Source: an uncultured Lachnospiraceae bacterium
GTDB lineage: Bacteria > Bacillota > Clostridia > Lachnospirales > Lachnospiraceae
NCBI GenBank assembly: GCA_900550235.1
Contig: URRQ01000034.1
Span: 1 to 23,746, forward strand
Length of the DNA: 23,746 bases
Direction of reading: 5' to 3'
Shown: piece after piece, positions 1-7,116 of the stretch
Layout of the letters: each line of letters opens with the position of its first letter
Position numbering within the stretch: the first letter of the stretch is position 1
Made by a program: the position numbers and the translations under genes
Notes under the pieces: generated by a model
Databases searched by the model: none
The model's input: the letters and a program-made list of their open reading frames with translations, nothing else
Told to the model about the DNA's origin: nothing

Positions 1-42
1 AACCATTGATTTTAAAGGGTTTGCAAAAAAATAACAAAAATA

Positions 43-69
43 TTAGCACTCACCTATTGACAGTGCTAA
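43..69 (+). promoter_or_regulatory. CIRCE operator (HrcA binding site)
   Basis: The left half TTAGCACTC (43-51) and right half CAGTGCTAA (61-69) are separated by exactly 9 nt. This matches the CIRCE consensus (TTAGCACTC-N9-GAGTGCTAA) at 17 of 18 positions; the only mismatch is C61 where the consensus has G. CIRCE is the operator of the heat-shock repressor HrcA, usually found before groESL or dnaK operons. Here it sits on the -35 region of the small heat-shock gene, so HrcA would block RNA polymerase until heat or protein damage inactivates it. Confidence 0.93.
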
Positions 70-85
70 TAATAGGTGCTATAAC
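57..85 (+). promoter_or_regulatory. Predicted SigA promoter of the heat-shock operon
   Basis: A perfect -35 box TTGACA (57-62) and a near-perfect -10 box TATAAC (80-85) are separated by an optimal 17 nt. Transcription would start near position 92 and leave a leader of about 75 nt before the first gene. The -35 box lies across the spacer and right half of the CIRCE operator, so repressor and polymerase would compete directly. The start site is inferred, not measured. Confidence 0.8.
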
Positions 86-165
86 ATAAATAGAACAAAG
101 GTAACAGCAATCTATTACCAATGCTCCATACCTATAAATTAAAATTTTGGAAGGAGATATGACTT

Positions 166-618
166 ATGTTAAGACCTAGTATTTTTAATGACAATTTATT
201 TGATGACTTTTTTGAATTTCCATTCTTTGACGACAGAGCAGAGAGAAAATTATATGGAAGCAATGCAAACAATCTGATGAAGACAGATATTAAGGAACAC
301 AAAGACGGATATGAATTAGAGATCGATCTTCCGGGATTCCAGAAAGATGATCTGCAGGCAGAATTGAAAGACGGTTATCTGACCATCAGTGCATCTAAAC
401 AAGTAAATAAAGATGAGAAAGAGAAAGAAACCGGTAAATACATCCGCCGTGAACGTTACTCCGGTTCATGTCAGAGAAGCTTCTACGTAGGTGATGCGAT
501 TACGCAGGAAGATATTAAAGCAGAATTCAAACACGGTATTTTAAGATTATTTGTACCGAAGAAAGAAGCAGTGTCGGAAGTGGAAGAAAGAAAATTCGTT
601 TCCATCACAGGCGAATAA
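166..618 (+). CDS. Small heat-shock protein (Hsp20/alpha-crystallin family)
   Basis: This 150-aa cytoplasmic chaperone would bind unfolding proteins without ATP and hold them for later refolding by the DnaK/DnaJ/ClpB machinery. The N-terminus is rich in Phe and Asp (FDDFFEFPFFDD), as in clostridial Hsp18-type proteins. The alpha-crystallin domain runs from about residue 40 to 140 and includes the family phrase DGYELEIDLPGFQKDD and a GILRLFVPKK motif near the end, which matches the G-x-L-x-hydrophobic signature. The length is normal for the family. The start ATG has the strong site GGAAGGAG (149-156) 9 nt upstream. It is the first gene after the CIRCE promoter, so HrcA-controlled heat induction is expected. 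The family is certain; the exact gene name differs between species. Confidence 0.95.
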   Translation: MLRPSIFNDNLFDDFFEFPFFDDRAERKLYGSNANNLMKTDIKEHKDGYELEIDLPGFQKDDLQAELKDGYLTISASKQVNKDEKEKETGKYIRRERYSGSCQRSFYVGDAITQEDIKAEFKHGILRLFVPKKEAVSEVEERKFVSITGE

Positions 619-677
619 TTCGGAGAAAGTCTCAGAGATGCAGTGCATTTCTGGGAGAAGTGAACAGCATTGATAAA

Positions 678-707
678 GCCTCGGGGAGTGATTCCCGAGG
701 CATTCTT
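678..707 (+). terminator. Hairpin after the hsp20 gene, weak or partial terminator
   Basis: GCCTCGGG (678-685) pairs with CCCGAGGC (694-701), an 8-bp GC-rich stem with an 8-nt loop. It is followed by ATTCTTC, which is U-rich but interrupted. No clear promoter lies between it and the next gene, so I read it as an attenuating or mRNA-stabilising hairpin: the first gene would be made in excess while some transcripts continue into the co-chaperone and clpB genes. Confidence 0.6.
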
Positions 708-759
708 CTAAAAGAAAAAGAAGTTCCGGCAGTGACTCTGACACAAGGAGGTGAGTGGT

Positions 760-1755
760 GTGGCAGAAAAACGTGACTATTATGAAGTTTTAGGAATCAA
801 CCGTAAGGCAAATGAAAACGAGATTAAGAAAGCATATAGGAAGCTGGCAAAGAAGTATCATCCTGATACAAACAGCGGTAATGCAGGTGCAGAACAGAAG
901 TTTAAAGAGATCACGGAGGCTTATACGATTTTAAGTGATCCTAAGAAACGTAAACTATATGATCAATTCGGACATACGGCTTTCGATGGAAGCGGCCAGC
1001 AAAATGGAACGTATTATCAGAATGCGGATAATGGCGGTTATAGGGAATATCATTTTGAGGGTGGAAACATGGATGATATATTTGAAGATATATTCGGAGA
1101 TATTTTCCACGGCGAGGGCAGCGCGAAGAAAAGTGCATATAGAACCGGTGGATTTGGGCAGGAGAAGTTTCATAATTATGGATTTCAAGGAACAGATTTT
1201 CCACGAAGGGGAGCAAACGTGGAAGCAACGGTATCCGTAAGTTTTGAAGAAGCAATTCATGGTTGTGAGAAAGTACTTCATCTACGTAATGAGCAGGGAG
1301 TGACACAATCTTTACAGGTTCATATTCCGGCAGGAATTGAAACCGGAAAGACCATTCGGTTGAAAGGAAAAGGTAGTCCGGGAGTCAACGGTGGAGAAAA
1401 TGGAGACTTGATGCTACGTGTGACAGTAGGGACAGCCCCAGGTTTCGAGAGAAAGGGAATGGATATCTACACAACCATTCAGATACCGTTTACAACGGCA
1501 GTTTTCGGCGGAGAAGCAAGAGTTCATACATTATATGGAGACGTCATGTGCACAATAAAAGAAGGAACACAATCCGGCAGTAAGATTCGCTTAAGAGGAA
1601 AAGGAGTCGTTTCCATGAAGAATCCTTCGCAAAAGGGAGACCAGTATGTGACTGTACAGATTCAGGTACCGAAGAATCTGTCACCGGAAGCAAAGCGAAA
1701 ACTGAAAGAATTTGAAGCGGCAGCACAAGAAAGACAAAACAAAAACTATGCATAA
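760..1755 (+). CDS. DnaJ-type co-chaperone without zinc finger (CbpA-like)
   Basis: This 331-aa J-domain protein would stimulate the ATPase of DnaK and hand substrates to it. The J domain spans about residues 5-70 with the essential HPD motif at residues 34-36. A Gly/Phe-rich linker follows (about 75-130). Two beta-sandwich substrate-binding domains (DnaJ_C) run from about 150 to 320, with a family-typical VHIPAGIETGKTIRLKGKG segment. The cysteine-rich CxxCxGxG zinc region of classical DnaJ is absent, so this is a class II (CbpA-like) protein and the genome should also carry a normal dnaJ near dnaK. The frame is open from a GTG at 751, but that codon overlaps the AAGGAGG site (745-751); GTG 760 is correctly spaced and gives the natural start MAEKRDYYEVLG. 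Its place between hsp20 and clpB supports a disaggregation role. Confidence 0.92.
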   Translation: MAEKRDYYEVLGINRKANENEIKKAYRKLAKKYHPDTNSGNAGAEQKFKEITEAYTILSDPKKRKLYDQFGHTAFDGSGQQNGTYYQNADNGGYREYHFEGGNMDDIFEDIFGDIFHGEGSAKKSAYRTGGFGQEKFHNYGFQGTDFPRRGANVEATVSVSFEEAIHGCEKVLHLRNEQGVTQSLQVHIPAGIETGKTIRLKGKGSPGVNGGENGDLMLRVTVGTAPGFERKGMDIYTTIQIPFTTAVFGGEARVHTLYGDVMCTIKEGTQSGSKIRLRGKGVVSMKNPSQKGDQYVTVQIQVPKNLSPEAKRKLKEFEAAAQERQNKNYA

Positions 1756-1774
1756 AAACCTATCGTTGCATAGT
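1745..1774. repeat. Inverted repeat across the end of the DnaJ-type gene
   Basis: ACTATGCA (1745-1752) and TGCATAGT (1767-1774) form a perfect 8-bp inverted repeat with a 14-nt loop that contains the stop codon TAA (1753-1755). The sequence after it (AATTTGATTT) is only moderately T-rich, so it is a poor terminator. It could be a transcript-processing hairpin or an operator for clpB. I see no strong promoter before clpB: the best candidate, TTGCAT (1766-1771) with TAGGAT (1789-1794) at 17 nt, has a weak -35. Confidence 0.5.
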
Positions 1775-1841
1775 AATTTGATTTGAGATAGGATAAAATA
1801 GATAGCAAAGAAATAGAAGAATTTCTAAGAGAGGAGTTTTT

Positions 1842-4427
1842 ATGAATATCAATAAATTTACACAAAAGTCATTGCAGGCTGTTCAAGATTGTGAAAAGAT
1901 TGCATATGAGTTTGGAAATCAGGAGATTGAGCAGGAACATTTATTTTTTGCACTGATTCGTCAAGATGATAGTTTGATCTTAAAATTGCTTGAGAAGATG
2001 AATGTGCAGAAGGAGATGATTTTAAATCGAGCAGAGCAAGCCATTGCCAAGAGAACAAAAGTGCAGGGCGGGCAGGTATATATAGGAAAAGGATTGAATG
2101 ATGTGTTGATACATGCTGATGACGAGGCAACACAGATGGGTGACGAGTATGTATCGGTGGAACATCTTTTCTTATCTCTTTTGAAACAGCCGAATCGGGA
2201 GATGAAAGAAATTTTCCAAGAATTTGGTATTACAAGAGAAGGATTTTTACAAGCCCTATCTACGGTAAGAGGAAATCAGCGTGTGACGAGTGATAATCCG
2301 GAAGCAACGTATGATTCCTTATCCAAATATGGAACAGATCTTGTGGAGAGAGCAAGAGAACAGAAGCTAGATCCGGTCATTGGACGTGATGCGGAGATTC
2401 GAAATGTGATTCGGATTCTTTCACGTAAGACAAAGAATAATCCGGTACTCATCGGGGAACCGGGTGTTGGTAAAACAGCAGTTGCAGAAGGTCTTGCACA
2501 GCGAATCGTACGAGGAGATGTGCCGGAGACATTAAAAGATAAAAAAGTGTTTTCACTGGATATGGGAGCGCTTGTAGCAGGTGCAAAATATCGTGGAGAA
2601 TTTGAAGAACGTCTGAAAGCGGTTTTGGAGGAAGTAAAAAATAGCGAAGGAAACATAATTCTTTTCATCGATGAACTTCATACCATTGTCGGAGCCGGTA
2701 AGACGGATGGCGCAATGGATGCAGGCAATATGTTAAAACCGATGCTTGCAAGAGGAGAACTACATTGTATCGGAGCTACAACTTTAGACGAATACCGCCA
2801 GTATATTGAAAAAGACGCAGCGTTGGAACGCCGTTTTCAGCCGGTTATGGTAGATGAACCAACGGTGGAAGATGCTATTTCTATTCTGCGTGGATTGAAA
2901 GAGCGTTATGAAGTATTTCATGGTGTCAAGATTACAGACGGCGCTTTGGTGGCGGCGGCAGTTTTGTCCAACCGTTACATCTCAGACCGTTTTCTTCCGG
3001 ATAAAGCCATTGACCTTGTAGATGAGGCTTGTGCTTTGATTAAAACAGAGCTGGATTCCATGCCGACAGAATTAGACGAACTGCGAAGAAGAGTCATGCA
3101 GCTTGAGATCGAAGAAGCGGCTTTGAAAAAAGAGAATGACCGTTTGAGCCAGGATCGACTGGTAGCTCTTCAGAAAGAATTAGGTGAACTTCGTGATGAG
3201 TTTGCAGGGAAAAAAGCGCAGTGGGATAATGAAAAATCATCGGTAGAACGTGTGCAGAAGATTCGTGAAGAAATTGAGCAGGTGAATCAGGAAATTCAAA
3301 AAGCACAGCATTCCTATGATTTGGAGAAGGCGGCAGAACTTCAGTATGGGAAGTTACCACAGTTACAGAAGCAGTTAGAAGCAGAAGAAGTGAAAGTAAA
3401 AGAACGAGAGCTTCAGCTTGTTCGTGAAAGTGTGACAGATGATGAGATTGCGAAGATCATTTCTCGTTGGACAGGAATTCCGGTTGCAAAACTAAATGAA
3501 AGTGAAAGAAATAAAACACTTCACTTGGAGGACGAACTTCATAAGCGTGTCATCGGACAAAATGAAGGTGTTACAAAGGTAACAGAAGCAATCATTCGTT
3601 CCAAAGCAGGAATCAAAGATCCAACAAAACCAATCGGTTCTTTCTTGTTCCTTGGACCAACCGGAGTTGGTAAAACAGAGCTTGCGAAAGCGTTGGCAGA
3701 AAGTCTGTTTGATGATGAGAGCAATATGGTGCGTATTGATATGAGCGAATATATGGAGAAATATTCCGTATCCCGCCTTATTGGAGCACCTCCGGGATAT
3801 GTAGGTTATGACGAAGGCGGACAGCTTACTGAGGCAGTACGAAGAAAACCGTATTCCGTTGTTCTTTTTGATGAGATTGAAAAGGCTCATCCGGACGTAT
3901 TTAATGTATTACTTCAAGTATTAGATGATGGAAGGATTACAGATTCCCAGGGACGTACGGTAGACTTCAAGAATACGATTTTAATTATGACATCAAATAT
4001 CGGTTCTTCGTATCTTTTGGATGGCATTGACGAGAATGGCAATATTCGAAAAGAAAGTGAAGATATGGTAATGCAGGAACTTCGTGCTCATTTCCGACCG
4101 GAGTTCTTGAACCGATTAGATGAAACGATTATGTTTAAACCGTTGACGAAAGCAGATATTTGTGACATCATTGACTTATTAGTAGCAGATATTAATCGTC
4201 GATTGAGTGACAAAGAACTTTCGATTGAAGTCACAAAGTCCGCAAAAGACATGATCGTAGAGGGTGGTTATGAACCGATGTACGGTGCAAGACCATTAAA
4301 GAGATATCTACAGAAACATGTGGAAACTTTGGCGGCAAAATTAATTCTTGCGGATAAAGTAAGAAGTGAAGATGTAATCTTGATCGATGTGGAAAACGGA
4401 GAATTAGTGGCAAAGGTAAAGGGATAA
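1842..4427 (+). CDS. clpB: ATP-dependent chaperone ClpB (disaggregase)
   Basis: This 861-aa AAA+ protein forms hexamers that thread aggregated proteins through a central pore, working with DnaK and DnaJ. The N-terminal Clp repeat domain covers about residues 1-145. The first ATPase has Walker A GEPGVGKT at 205-212 and Walker B ILFIDELH. The Glu/Gln/Lys-rich coiled-coil middle domain (about 400-525) that separates ClpB from ClpA and ClpC is present. The second ATPase has Walker A GPTGVGKT at 605-612, the segment GAPPGYVGYDEGG, and LFDEIEKAHPDV. A C-terminal D2-small domain ends at 861, the normal length. The ATG follows a good GAGAGGAG site (1830-1837 region). It is the third gene of the CIRCE-led heat-shock block. 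The middle domain rules out ClpC, ClpE or ClpX. Confidence 0.98.
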   Translation: MNINKFTQKSLQAVQDCEKIAYEFGNQEIEQEHLFFALIRQDDSLILKLLEKMNVQKEMILNRAEQAIAKRTKVQGGQVYIGKGLNDVLIHADDEATQMGDEYVSVEHLFLSLLKQPNREMKEIFQEFGITREGFLQALSTVRGNQRVTSDNPEATYDSLSKYGTDLVERAREQKLDPVIGRDAEIRNVIRILSRKTKNNPVLIGEPGVGKTAVAEGLAQRIVRGDVPETLKDKKVFSLDMGALVAGAKYRGEFEERLKAVLEEVKNSEGNIILFIDELHTIVGAGKTDGAMDAGNMLKPMLARGELHCIGATTLDEYRQYIEKDAALERRFQPVMVDEPTVEDAISILRGLKERYEVFHGVKITDGALVAAAVLSNRYISDRFLPDKAIDLVDEACALIKTELDSMPTELDELRRRVMQLEIEEAALKKENDRLSQDRLVALQKELGELRDEFAGKKAQWDNEKSSVERVQKIREEIEQVNQEIQKAQHSYDLEKAAELQYGKLPQLQKQLEAEEVKVKERELQLVRESVTDDEIAKIISRWTGIPVAKLNESERNKTLHLEDELHKRVIGQNEGVTKVTEAIIRSKAGIKDPTKPIGSFLFLGPTGVGKTELAKALAESLFDDESNMVRIDMSEYMEKYSVSRLIGAPPGYVGYDEGGQLTEAVRRKPYSVVLFDEIEKAHPDVFNVLLQVLDDGRITDSQGRTVDFKNTILIMTSNIGSSYLLDGIDENGNIRKESEDMVMQELRAHFRPEFLNRLDETIMFKPLTKADICDIIDLLVADINRRLSDKELSIEVTKSAKDMIVEGGYEPMYGARPLKRYLQKHVETLAAKLILADKVRSEDVILIDVENGELVAKVKG

Positions 4428-4428
4428 G

Positions 4429-5622
4429 ATGACACCGATTATTTTTCATATTGATGTAAATTCCGCATATTTGAGTTGGACAGCGGTTGAAAAATTAAAA
4501 AATGGCAGTGAGGTAGATTTGCGAGAGATTCCGTGTATTATCGGGGGCGATCAGATGTCCCGGCATGGAGTTGTGCTTGCCAAGTCTATCCCTGCAAAGC
4601 GATATGGCATTCGTACGGGAGAACCTGTTGCGAATGCCTTTCGTAAGTGTCCGAATCTTGTGATGGAACCTCCGAACCATAAGCTGTATAGTATATATAG
4701 TAGGAAACTGATGGAGTTTCTTTTGACTTATACACCGGATATCGAGCAGGTAAGTGTGGATGAATGTTATATGGACTTTACAGGAATTGCGTCTCATTTT
4801 CATTCACCGGTAGATGCTGCATTAGAGATTAAGAACGCTGTCTATGAAAAATTTGGATTTACGGTCAATATTGGAATATCCAGTAACAAACTTTTAGCAA
4901 AGATGGCTTCGGATTTTGAAAAACCCAATAAAGTCCATACATTGTTCCCGCAAGAGATTCAAGTAAAAATGTGGCCACTTCCGGTTTCAGAGTTATATAT
5001 GGCAGGAAAATCCAGTGTTCAAGTGTTGAAAAAACTGGAGATTCAGACGATTGGTGAACTGGCGCAGACAGATCCTCATATATTAGAACTGCATTTAAAA
5101 AGTCACGGAAGAACTTTGTGGGAATTTGCCAATGGGATTGGAGATATGACAGTTCACGCGGAAGAAAGCGCAGCAAAAGGAATCGGGAATTCTACGACGT
5201 TATCTGAGGATGCGAAGACAGAGGATGAGGCAAAAGAGGTGCTTTTATGGCTTGCGGAAAGTGTAGGGAAGAGACTTCGAAAGGCAGAACAGAAGGCAGG
5301 AATGGTGAGTGTGGAAATCAAATACCATGATTTTAAGACGGCTTCCCATCAGAGACAGCTTTCTAAGGCGACAAATTCAGCGCAGGTACTATACGAAAAT
5401 GCTTGTGAATTATTTCGAGAATTATGGAATGGGCAACCAATCCGCCTCTTAGGAGTTCGTACTTCCAAGCTTGTAGAGGAGTCGGCACCGGAACAATTGA
5501 CTATTTTTGATATACAGATAGAAAAACCAAAGGATGAAAAGCACAAACAATTAGAAAAAGCCCTGGACGAGATTCGAAGGCGATTTGGGGATGACGCAGT
5601 CAAACGTGGAACTTTTTTGTAA
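4429..5622 (+). CDS. dinB: Y-family translesion DNA polymerase (DinB/Pol IV type)
   Basis: This 397-aa polymerase would copy past damaged bases at low fidelity. The catalytic motifs are FHIDVNSAYLSW (metal-binding Asp9) and SVDECYMDFTG (Asp111, Glu112). GISSNKLLAKMASDFEKPN is the family-typical fingers/palm segment. The steric gate position appears to be Tyr14, where E. coli DinB has Phe13. A helix-hairpin-helix region and little-finger domain follow. QLTIF at residues 356-360 fits the sliding-clamp binding motif QLxLF, although a charged tail of about 37 residues follows it. The ATG starts one base after the clpB stop, with only a weak GGTAAAGGG upstream, so translation is probably coupled to clpB. 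I see no LexA-type operator; control may be through the heat-shock operon. The family is secure, but Firmicutes carry several Y-family paralogues, so the symbol is less so. Confidence 0.9.
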   Translation: MTPIIFHIDVNSAYLSWTAVEKLKNGSEVDLREIPCIIGGDQMSRHGVVLAKSIPAKRYGIRTGEPVANAFRKCPNLVMEPPNHKLYSIYSRKLMEFLLTYTPDIEQVSVDECYMDFTGIASHFHSPVDAALEIKNAVYEKFGFTVNIGISSNKLLAKMASDFEKPNKVHTLFPQEIQVKMWPLPVSELYMAGKSSVQVLKKLEIQTIGELAQTDPHILELHLKSHGRTLWEFANGIGDMTVHAEESAAKGIGNSTTLSEDAKTEDEAKEVLLWLAESVGKRLRKAEQKAGMVSVEIKYHDFKTASHQRQLSKATNSAQVLYENACELFRELWNGQPIRLLGVRTSKLVEESAPEQLTIFDIQIEKPKDEKHKQLEKALDEIRRRFGDDAVKRGTFL

Positions 5623-5637
5623 AAGGAGTCCTTAAGT

Positions 5638-7116
5638 ATGCAACTTGCGAGACTATTAGAACGACTGGAGTATGAAATCATACAAGGTACGAAAGAGATA
5701 GAAATCGCGGGAATTACAGAGAATTCAAAAGAGATAACGAAAGGCAGTATGTTTGTATGTATTACAGGAATGCGGTTTGATGGTTGTGATTATATCCAAG
5801 AAGCGGTAGAAAACGGAGCGACATCAATTGTTGTAGAGAAAAAAGTGCAACTTCCTAAGGGGATTACAGGGGTTTATGTGCCGGACACGAGGATTGCTTT
5901 GGGGAAATTGGCCGCAACGTTTTATGATAATCCTGCAAAAGAACTAACTGTAATCGGAGTAACGGGAACGAAAGGGAAGACAACGGTTTCTTATATGGTC
6001 TATGAATGTTTGAAAGAAGCAGGATACCGGACGGGACTCATTGGTACGATCGAGATTCAAACTGGGAAACGAAGAATTCCGGCAATACGCACATCTCCAG
6101 AATCTATTGTGACTCAAAGAATGATGCGTGAAATGGTAGAATCCGGCTGCAAATATGTAGTCATGGAAGTGTCATCACAAGCGTTGAAATTACATCGAGT
6201 GGAAGGAATCGTGTTCGACTATGCTATATTTACTAATTTGGGACTCGATCATATTGGAAATGCAGAGCATGTAGATTTTGAAGAGTATAAGCGATGTAAA
6301 GCAAAGCTGTTTCAACAATGTAAGGTTGCGATTCTCAATCAAGATGATAGACATTGGGAAGAGATGATACGAAATACGATATGCAAAATAGAAACATTTG
6401 GAAGGAATAAGAATGCAGATTTTATTATTACCAATGTGGAAAAGATACAGAGTAATCGGTGTTATGGGGTAAAATTCTTTTTAAATGAAAAGGAAATCCA
6501 ATTGACCATGCCCGGAATGTTTAATGTATATAATGCGGCGGCAGCATATGGAGTATGTAAGAATATAGGAATCACCGATGAGACAATGCAAAAGGTATTC
6601 CCTGTTATACAGGTGTGTGGAAGAGTGGAACGGGTGAATACATTTCCCTATGAATCGTTTCTTGTATTGGTAGATTATGCGCACAATGCTATGAGTTTAC
6701 AAAGTGTGCTGGAAATGATACACTCATATAATCCGAAACGTATCATCACAATCTTTGGATGCGGAGGTGGACGGGCAAAAAATCGTAGGTATGAGATGGG
6801 AAAAGTATCCGGTCAACTTTCTGATATCACCGTTCTTACATCCGATAATCCAAGATATGAAGATCCGTTTCGAATTATGTGGGATATCCGTGAGGGGATA
6901 GAAGAAGTAAGAGGTTCTTATGTTGAAATTTCTAATCGAAAAGAAGCGGTTCGTTATGCTTTCATTCATGCTCAAAAGGGCGATGTGATTCTTTTGGCAG
7001 GAAAGGGGCATGAGGAGTATCAGGAAATAAAAGGAATCAAATACAACATGAATGATCGAGTCATCATTCAGGAAGTGATAAAGGAGTTGGAGTATGTACG
7101 CAGATATCATTATTGA
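5638..7116 (+). CDS. murE: MurE-type UDP-MurNAc-tripeptide ligase
   Basis: This 492-aa cytoplasmic Mur ligase would add the third amino acid to UDP-MurNAc-L-Ala-D-Glu during peptidoglycan precursor synthesis. The ATP-binding loop GVTGTKGKTT is at residues 107-116, MEVSSQALKLHRVEG follows in the central domain (most family members have SSHAL), and the C-terminal domain carries DNPR at 403-406, the signature associated with meso-diaminopimelate. The C-terminal KGHEEYQEIKG is also typical of MurE. The length is normal. AAGGAG precedes the ATG at 5638 by a good distance. The gene lies outside any murein or division cluster, between a translesion polymerase and priA, and its last 23 bases overlap priA. 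It could be the only MurE or a second paralogue; the window does not tell. Confidence 0.92.
   Translation: MQLARLLERLEYEIIQGTKEIEIAGITENSKEITKGSMFVCITGMRFDGCDYIQEAVENGATSIVVEKKVQLPKGITGVYVPDTRIALGKLAATFYDNPAKELTVIGVTGTKGKTTVSYMVYECLKEAGYRTGLIGTIEIQTGKRRIPAIRTSPESIVTQRMMREMVESGCKYVVMEVSSQALKLHRVEGIVFDYAIFTNLGLDHIGNAEHVDFEEYKRCKAKLFQQCKVAILNQDDRHWEEMIRNTICKIETFGRNKNADFIITNVEKIQSNRCYGVKFFLNEKEIQLTMPGMFNVYNAAAAYGVCKNIGITDETMQKVFPVIQVCGRVERVNTFPYESFLVLVDYAHNAMSLQSVLEMIHSYNPKRIITIFGCGGGRAKNRRYEMGKVSGQLSDITVLTSDNPRYEDPFRIMWDIREGIEEVRGSYVEISNRKEAVRYAFIHAQKGDVILLAGKGHEEYQEIKGIKYNMNDRVIIQEVIKELEYVRRYHY

Noticed and set aside
751..759. Upstream GTG (751) as the start of the DnaJ-type gene
   Set aside because: The codon overlaps the ribosome binding site AAGGAGG; GTG at 760 is correctly spaced and fits the family N-terminus.
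935..1306. Several overlapping open frames on both strands inside the DnaJ-type gene
   Set aside because: They are shadows of the conserved J-domain gene and lack binding sites and motifs.
5600..5640. T-run (ACTTTTTTG) at the end of dinB as a possible terminator
   Set aside because: No stable GC-rich hairpin precedes it, and murE starts a few bases later with a good binding site, which favours co-transcription.
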